A DNA stretch of 64,000 bases, from the NCBI RefSeq assembly GCF_013373865.1, contig NC_050475.1, positions 12,931,821 to 12,995,820 on the forward strand. The letters run 5' to 3'. Position numbers and translations under genes: made by a program. The stretch comes from Monomorium pharaonis. Taxonomy: Eukaryota > Arthropoda > Insecta > Hymenoptera > Formicidae. Below the pieces are notes generated by a model that worked only from the letters and a program-made list of their open reading frames with translations, was not told the DNA's origin and ran no database searches. Shown here in pieces: positions 58,133 through 64,000 of the stretch. The number at the start of each line of letters is the position of its first letter. Position 1 is the first letter of the stretch.

Positions 58133-58831
58133 CACAGAGAGAAAAGTTTCTTTGGATTTAATAAATTTTCTTTAAGTCAAACAAATTTGATTATTGGTAT
58201 ACGCCAATGAAACTGATATTTGAACTAACAAATACAATTGTTTGGACTTTTAAACAAAGTAATTGTTTCTTTTAAATAAAATATTTTTTGAAAGAATTTA
58301 GTTTTTTCTTTGATTCAAATTCTAGTGTTATTCAACGATAAAACACTATTTGAGCACATATTTTTCTTGCAAGGAGACAGAAGCTCGTGACCGAATAGGT
58401 GATTACTACTACATGCAGAAAAAATTCGTTATCGAAGTAGGCGTAAAGAGCTCATCACGATGTCATAAGTTGATGCGTTTTTTGTCACCGTGGGTGGTTT
58501 GCTTATATAGCCTTTGGAGTGTAAATTGCATTACGAGAAAGGTGTCACGTGCATCGTCTAGTGGCGGTTCACGAACTACATCGCGGCTGCTGCGACCATA
58601 TAAGATTGAATCTTATTTGAATCAAATAATGTTTTTATTTAAATTAAATATTTAAATTAAATTGTTTCAAATAATAGTGATTATTCCGCCAAACAATATG
58701 ATTTAATGTAACGAAACAATCAAATTTTTATTTAATAAAACTATATTTTGTAAAAAATAAATTTTTTCCAGTGAAACAAATATAATTCAAACAACTACAT
58801 ATATTAAATTCAAAGAAACAGTTCTCTCTGT
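58133..58831. mobile_element. 699-bp element with CACAGAGAGAA ends
   Basis: CACAGAGAGAAAAGTTTCTT at left, inverted CACAGAGAGAACTGTTTCTT at right, matching onward through 'ga/ggatttaata.at'. TG on both flanks may be a 2-bp duplication. The GC-richer centre (58350-58600) weakly resembles the dispersed core of 4461-4551. Confidence 0.8.
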
Positions 58832-59518
58832 GTGTTTTCTTTATTTTTTCTTCCAATAGTTTCTCGTTTAATCTTTTAATATTTTTTATTTTATTAATTT
58901 TTGGTTTCCTATCATATATATCTCTTCTTTCTTGTAATATATGTGAAGAAAAATTTTTTTCTGCTGCATCGTGTAATTTACCAGTATCTGTTACTAATGT
59001 CCTATAAAGTTTGTTTTCGTCATTTATAAATAATATAGTAATATAACAGTAACAAATCTTTTTATTCGACTTTCCGGGCAATATATTTTTGGTGATCAGA
59101 TAATGTATCTTTTCATGAATTTGTATACTGTACATTTGGACAATTCTAAAATAAAATACTTAGCAATTTATTGTTAATAAAATAGTTATGTAGTCTTCAA
59201 GTAAAAGGATAAAAAAAGTTTTGATAATTTTTAAAAATTTTTTTCAAGTCCAACAGAAGAAAACATGAGGAAGAAAAAAAAAGATCTTAGTTGTCACTCT
59301 GAAGGTTGCCACTCGGAGCGTTAATATGAAATAAAAGATATATATAAAATTTTAGCTACTGCCTTAGTTTTTTCCTTTGTTTTAAAATCTTGCCACGTTA
59401 AGCTTACGATACAGTTAATTTTTCGCTTGCATTTGGGTATTGAACACAGTGGAATTATATCTTTTTGAGCACTTTTCATCCACCATATGAGGGCAAATTT
59501 TTTATTTTCTTGCGGCAT

Positions 59519-59790
59519 TATTACATATATGATGCAAAAACACCTTACAGAATACTAATAATTAACACTGCGTACATATTTTATTGACATTACTTTTTGC
59601 TATGTAAGTCAATAACGGTTGCTATGCAGTATACCAATTGCATTGGCGGGCATGTTCAGTACATTTCGTCGGTATGACAGGTATCATTATAATCTGCCAA
59701 GTCGTTAACTTTAACGATTAATATCTCACTTCGCGGAGGAGAGCGGCGTTTATTTCTTCCAGATTTTTTGTTTTAAAAAACGTTGTAAAA
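59519..59790. promoter_or_regulatory. Intergenic region between head-to-head genes
   Basis: 270 bp between the start codons of the BEN-like and TNP2-like frames. CpG content is higher than around (59640-59765). Likely a shared bidirectional promoter of a former transposon, by inference from arrangement. Confidence 0.35.
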
Positions 59791-59942
59791 ATGCGTCGAT
59801 TGAGCATAATTTCATCGAAATCAGAGGAGAGCGGGTCAAAGTAAGCATTTACCTTTATAATATATTACTTATATTCATAAAATTATTATTATTCATAGAC
59901 GAAAACAAAGTTTAGAACACTAATAAACATATCCATTAACTC

Positions 59943-59945
<3 letters not shown>

Positions 59946-60000
<55 letters not shown>
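59946..60000. repeat. (AG)n microsatellite
   Basis: Uninterrupted AG units in the first intron of the transposase relic. Confidence 0.95.
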
Positions 60001-60002
<2 letters not shown>

Positions 60003-60011
60003 TTGTATTAC

Positions 60012-60080
60012 CTTCAATAAACTATGTACCATCATTATATGTGTAAATTGTCAGGAATGTACTTTAAATATCGACGTAAT
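60012..60080 (+). repeat. Inverted partial copy of a BEN-gene exon
   Basis: 'ttcaataaactatgtacc' and 'gtaaattgtcaggaatgta' match, on the opposite strand, the minus-strand exon at 57875-57672 over ~65 bases with few changes. The two genes of the pair therefore share a piece of sequence in inverted orientation. Confidence 0.7.
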
Positions 60081-63000
60081 GATATCGAATCATCGATAGA
60101 GGCGTATATAAGAAATATTATTGATAGTGGTAATACAAAGATTTGCTTCCTGTGACTGTAAACAAAGAAAATGTAAAAAAAAATCTTTTCAAGACTTAAA
60201 AAAAAATAAAAATATAAACGTTTAAATGAAGTGTTAGCAAGAGCAAATGAAAATTATGAAATTGATAATGATCTTGCATTGAATCAGCAATTACCTCCAA
60301 ATGAAGTGTAAGTATTGTAAGTTTTTTTTATTAATATTTTACATTATAATAGTATTTAACAATTAATATAAAAAATGAAATGCATGAATACAAACCATAT
60401 AATTAATGTCAATACTATTGATGATAAAATACATTTTGAAAGTAAATATGTATTTAATATTATTATGTGTCACTACATTTTGTCTTAATTATTATAAAAA
60501 TAGCTTACTGTATTATTTTAATTAATTATAATTTAATAATTAATGAGCAACTTCAATATTTTCGCAATAGAATTTTTTAATCTATTTATTCTCTGTTATG
60601 TTAAAACACCATTATATAGTTGTTACAATTAAGATAACCTGCGTATAAATATAGAAGCATTAATTGTATGACATAATCATCAATTAAGTATAGTAATGTA
60701 TAGGAGTGGAGAGGAAGATAATACAGAAAAAGAAACAGAGAGAGAAAAAGAATCACAACAGAATGAAAACAAAAATAAAAAAAATAATGACGGAGGTGAA
60801 GACAGTAATGTCAAAATTATGATGATGATGATGAACAAAAAAATTATGATGATGATGATAATGATCATGACAACGATAGTAATTACGACAATGATGATAA
60901 GAGGGAGAATGAGGAGGAGGAAGAGGATGAAGAAATAGAAAACGAAGAAAATATTTATAGAAAAAAAAGGAATAATGATGTTAATATTGAACGTGGCCGC
61001 GAACCTTTATATTTGAATGCTCCATTAAGTGTCTCTCAAAGCATGCTTTTAATCCTAACTCTTACCGTACACCATAATATTAATATGTCATGTCTTTCTG
61101 ATATTATAAATGTTATTAATTTACACTGTCCAGCTCAAAATTTGAAGAAAAATAGTCTACATAAATTTAAAAAAATTTTTTCCTTAAAGATAATGTAGTG
61201 AAACATTATTATTGTTCTTCTTGTAATCGTGAACTGCAAAATGTTGATAGTATTTGCTTTGTATGTCCAAGACGGAAAAATTCTTATTTTATTCAACTGT
61301 CTGTTATCAAACAACTACAAGAAATGTTACAGCGTGATAGATTTTGCAAATTATAATAATTTGCAAGGACGATTTGAGAGACATGTTAATAAAGATGTTA
61401 TTTCAGATATATATAAAATTTATCAGATAGAATTTATAGATATTGGATGAATAATGTTTTTTTAAGAAATCCTTTTAATTTTTCTTTAACTTGGTATACC
61501 GATGGGATATCAGTTTTTAAATCTTCTCAAATTAGTATGTGGCCTGTGTATTTAACTATTAATGAATTTCAAAGATCGAAAAAAACAAGAGAATACTCTA
61601 TTACTTTATGATTTGGAAAAGGTGAATCTTCTGCTAATTTATTTTTATATAAATCATATCAAGAATTTGAACAAATAGGTCAAGGTGTACAATTTTTCAT
61701 ACAAGGAGAAGATAATCCAATTCTCATAAAAGAAATTCTTTTGTTTAGTATAGTTGATCTTTTGGCAAAAAGTCAATTTATGAATTTTAGACAATTTAAT
61801 GGTGATTACGGTTGTCCTACTTGTACTAAAGGAGAAAAGGTAGCACTTTGTTCAAGAGGATCAGTTAATGTATATCCTTATGTAAATAATATTGTAACAA
61901 GATCATTACAAGAATGTGTTAACTGGGCTAATGAAGCAACAACAAATAATCCTATAATGGGGATTAAAGGTCTGACGGTTCTTTCAATATTGATGTCAAA
62001 TTATATTGAAGGAATAGGAATTGACAGAATGCATGCAGTTGACGGTGGAGTTATCAAGAAATTATTATATAACTTTAATGTTTGATTCAAAATATAATGC
62101 AGAGTCTTTTTCGTTTTACGTTGTTAAAGATATTATAAATAGTAGATTGACATCGATAAAACCGCCACGTTTTGTTCACCGCAAAATACGTCCTGTCGAT
62201 GAGTTGATTCATTGGAAAGCATCAGATTTTAAAATGTGGTACTTTTTTTATTCTATTCCTATTTAAAGGTGTAATGCGACAGGACTATTTTGAACATTAT
62301 CTTCTCTTAGTAACAGCAATAAGTATACTAAATAGTGAAAAAATTACTCCATTAATGTTAGATCTAGCTGAAGATTTTTTTTTTAAATTTGTCAAAGAAT
62401 TTGAACTCTTATATGGTTTAAAATTTTGTTCAATTAATATTCATCAATTGCTTTATTTACTAGATTGTGTAAAAAGATTTAGACCATTATGGACATTTTC
62501 ATGTTTTGAACATGAAAATACCAATGATTTATTATTGAAATTAGTTCATGGAACATGCCACATTGATACACAAATTGTCAAAGCTCATATAATCGCAGTA
62601 TTAAAACGATACGATTTATAAATGAAATTCCTGAAGGTCTTATCCGAGATTTTTGTGTTAACAGTAAAAATTATTGAAAGTTATTGAGTTTTCGAAAGTT
62701 CTTTTACATGTCGGTACATATAAAAATATGTCAGTATTACCCAATGATCTTATTAATATATTACGTAATTTTTAAATTTCCGAAAATGTGATTATTTATA
62801 AATATTTCCGTTTATTAAAAAATGGAAAATTATGTATCTCATAAACATATCAAAAAAATTTAGAAACTCAATCTTTCATTATGCAATATTTAAACAATAA
62901 TCAGTTTCAATTAAGATCTATTATTTATTTTATTAAAATAATAATTGTAATCGTATAAGACTTTGTCAATGTAATGGAGATCATTACGCTGTAATTAAGA

Positions 63001-63479
63001 AAATTATAACAAATGATATACTAGTTATACGAGGAGATAATTTTATATACGATAGTAATATGTTTTTACATAAATATCACGAAGAAAATAATATTAAATT
63101 AATTCTTATTGACAATATTGTTGTAGCTTGTTTCAAATAAAAATTAATATTGAAATGTATGTAGGTATTCCTGTAAATCAACAAGAACTTAAATAATAAT
63201 ATTAACTTAACATTAAAAATACTTCGTACAAAATTTTTAATACTGTAATAATATATCCTGTATCTTGAATAATCATATAATAAAATGCTTCTCTTTCATA
63301 AAAACTAATGCGTTTTATTTGTCTTCCTTATAAATATTACATATTTTAATATATTTAAATTCTTATGTAATATTATTTGTTTCAATTAATTGTAACAGGA
63401 TTAAAAAATGGTTTAAAAAATAAGTTTTTATTTATTTATATATTACAACAAGTTAATTTAAGAAGAATTTAAATATAAG

Positions 63480-63850
63480 AGTAGGAGCAGCAATTCATCC
63501 AAGTAGAATGTATAGGCTTTAAATAGAAGCTGTAGGTTAAATAGAAACAAAAGAGGTTGCTATAGGCTTTAGAGAATCAAAATAGGTGTTAGATGGAATA
63601 TTGGCATCGAAAAGTAAGACCAAAGTCGACTCTGGAGGCTTTAGAGAATTAAAGTAGGCGTTAAATAAAATAATGAGGTCGAAAGTAGAATCAAAATTTC
63701 GACTCGGGGTTTCAAGTCGAAATTTTGATACTACTTTAACATCTATAAAGCTATTTTACACCTACTTAAATACTCGAAAAACTATAAAAAATCTTTGATG
63801 ATATTACTCCTATTGAACCTACTTTGATGCTCTTATTCTCTCCCCCCTCC
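63480..63850. repeat. Inverted-repeat element around a perfect stem-loop
   Basis: 'atcaaaatttcgact' (63687) and 'agtcgaaattttgat' (63717) form a stem with an 8-base loop; outer parts repeat 'ggctttagagaat.aa.taggtgtta' at 63567 and 63631. Degraded MITE. Confidence 0.5.
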
Positions 63851-63929
63851 CTTTTTTTGAACTTTAATTCTATACATTTCATTTCAATACTATTTTGAAG
63901 CCGCAAATGCTCCCTGGTATATATTTCGA

Positions 63930-64000
63930 TTCGTAGTCGAGTCCGCGGAGAGTTTCACAGTGATGATGTGACAGTTCGCGACGACGTGACATACGCAAGG
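63930..64000 (+). repeat. CpG-rich dispersed repeat, copy 3 (cut by window end)
   Basis: 'gtcgagtccgcggagagtttcac' and 'tgatgtgacagttc' match the tail of the copy at 5283-5835 (around 5745-5825). Confidence 0.5.

Larger units (their letters stand above)
55665..59518 (-). pseudogene. BEN-like DNA-binding gene, broken (transposon-associated)
   Basis: Pieces in order on the minus strand: ATG at 59518 opens MPQENKKFALIWWMKSAQKD to ~59346, the N-terminal block common to ant BEN-type proteins; 58840-58987 (acceptor TAACAG|AT) gives GKLHDAAEKNFSSHILQERR; 57875-57672 gives SINYVPLCSRVNCQECTLDI; 57469-57250 (ATG, donor CAG|GTTAGC) is Asn/Ser-rich; 56104-55889 gives RETLLEVYGSNIVNYSVTG, resembling a BEN domain; ~55800-55665 is acidic. 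The 58133-58831 MITE hits the end of the second piece and another MITE lies in the intron at 56237-56786. Intact product unlikely. Family call is from memory. Confidence 0.5.
59791..63185 (+). pseudogene. TNP2/CACTA-like transposase, broken, with introns
   Basis: Exon 1 ATG 59791 to donor TCAAA|GTAAGC (59841). Exon 2 ends AATGAAGT|GTAAGT (~60308). Exon 3 begins after TATAG near 60703, with an acidic Asp/Glu run to ~60950, then LNAPLSVSQSMLL (61015), WYTDGISVFKSSQ (~61490), GDYGCPTCTKGE (61801), IDRMHAVDGGVIKK (62018), IHQLLYLLDCVKRF and FSCFEHENTNDLLLK (62448-62545), and a tail CNGDHYAVIKKI to ~63185. TDG..FKSS, MHAV.GG and the HQLL...HGT block are TNP2 transposase landmarks. Frame breaks occur near 60820, 61345, 61610, 62085 and 62640. 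Would have cut and joined DNA in the nucleus; now dead. Confidence 0.7.

Noticed and set aside
60696..60938. 80-codon frame with poly-Met
   Set aside because: Partly the wrong frame of the Asp-rich run of the transposase relic (GAT repeats read as ATG).

Overview
The window is nuclear DNA from an insect, most likely an ant or another hymenopteran. Support for this: an insect novel-type protein kinase C delta gene with many introns, a fragment of the ecdysteroid enzyme Neverland, BEL/Pao and LINE retrotransposons, transposase relics of a kind common in ant genomes, very AT-rich intergenic DNA with CpG-dense islands, and one 500-base assembly gap. The species call is inference; the insect call is firm.

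Layout. 1-1050 is CpG-dense and carries a candidate first exon read leftward out of the window. 1.06-6.86 kb is AT-rich with nested small elements, including a piece of mitochondrial COX1. 6862-7361 is the gap. 7.4-18.2 kb is a Russian doll: a ~310-bp tandem repeat was hit by a foldback-type element (7709-17247) whose arms are inverted 16-bp minisatellites; that element was hit by a complete BEL/Pao retrotransposon (8894-17210, two 720-bp LTRs, 5-bp target duplication); a neighbouring repeat copy was hit by a 452-bp MITE. 18.6-23.5 kb holds terminal-inverted-repeat elements, a Myb/SANT-like relic, a LINE tail, an isolated neverland exon and the end of a TNP2-like transposase.

23.8-35.7 kb carries five exons of Pkcdelta on the minus strand (end of C1B, hinge, whole kinase domain, C-tail). 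Its 8-kb intron contains a LINE relic split by a 232-bp solo LTR, a 5S-rRNA-derived SINE and several inverted-repeat elements. 36-45 kb is a mosaic of such elements. 45.66-49.80 kb is one very long minus-strand exon of a disordered Ser/Lys-rich protein, possibly ending in a small exon near 43.4 kb. 49.9-55.6 kb is repeats plus a CpG-rich promoter-like island (52.65-53.33 kb). 55.7-63.2 kb is a head-to-head pair: a broken BEN-like gene on the minus strand and a broken TNP2/CACTA-like transposase on the plus strand, divided by a ~270-bp intergenic region; I read it as the wreck of one large DNA transposon with a DNA-binding partner gene.

Only Pkcdelta and the 45.7-49.8 kb exon look like intact host coding sequence. 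Almost everything else is mobile DNA or its debris, and target-site duplications give a clear order of insertion in several places. No tRNA, functional rRNA or CRISPR was seen.
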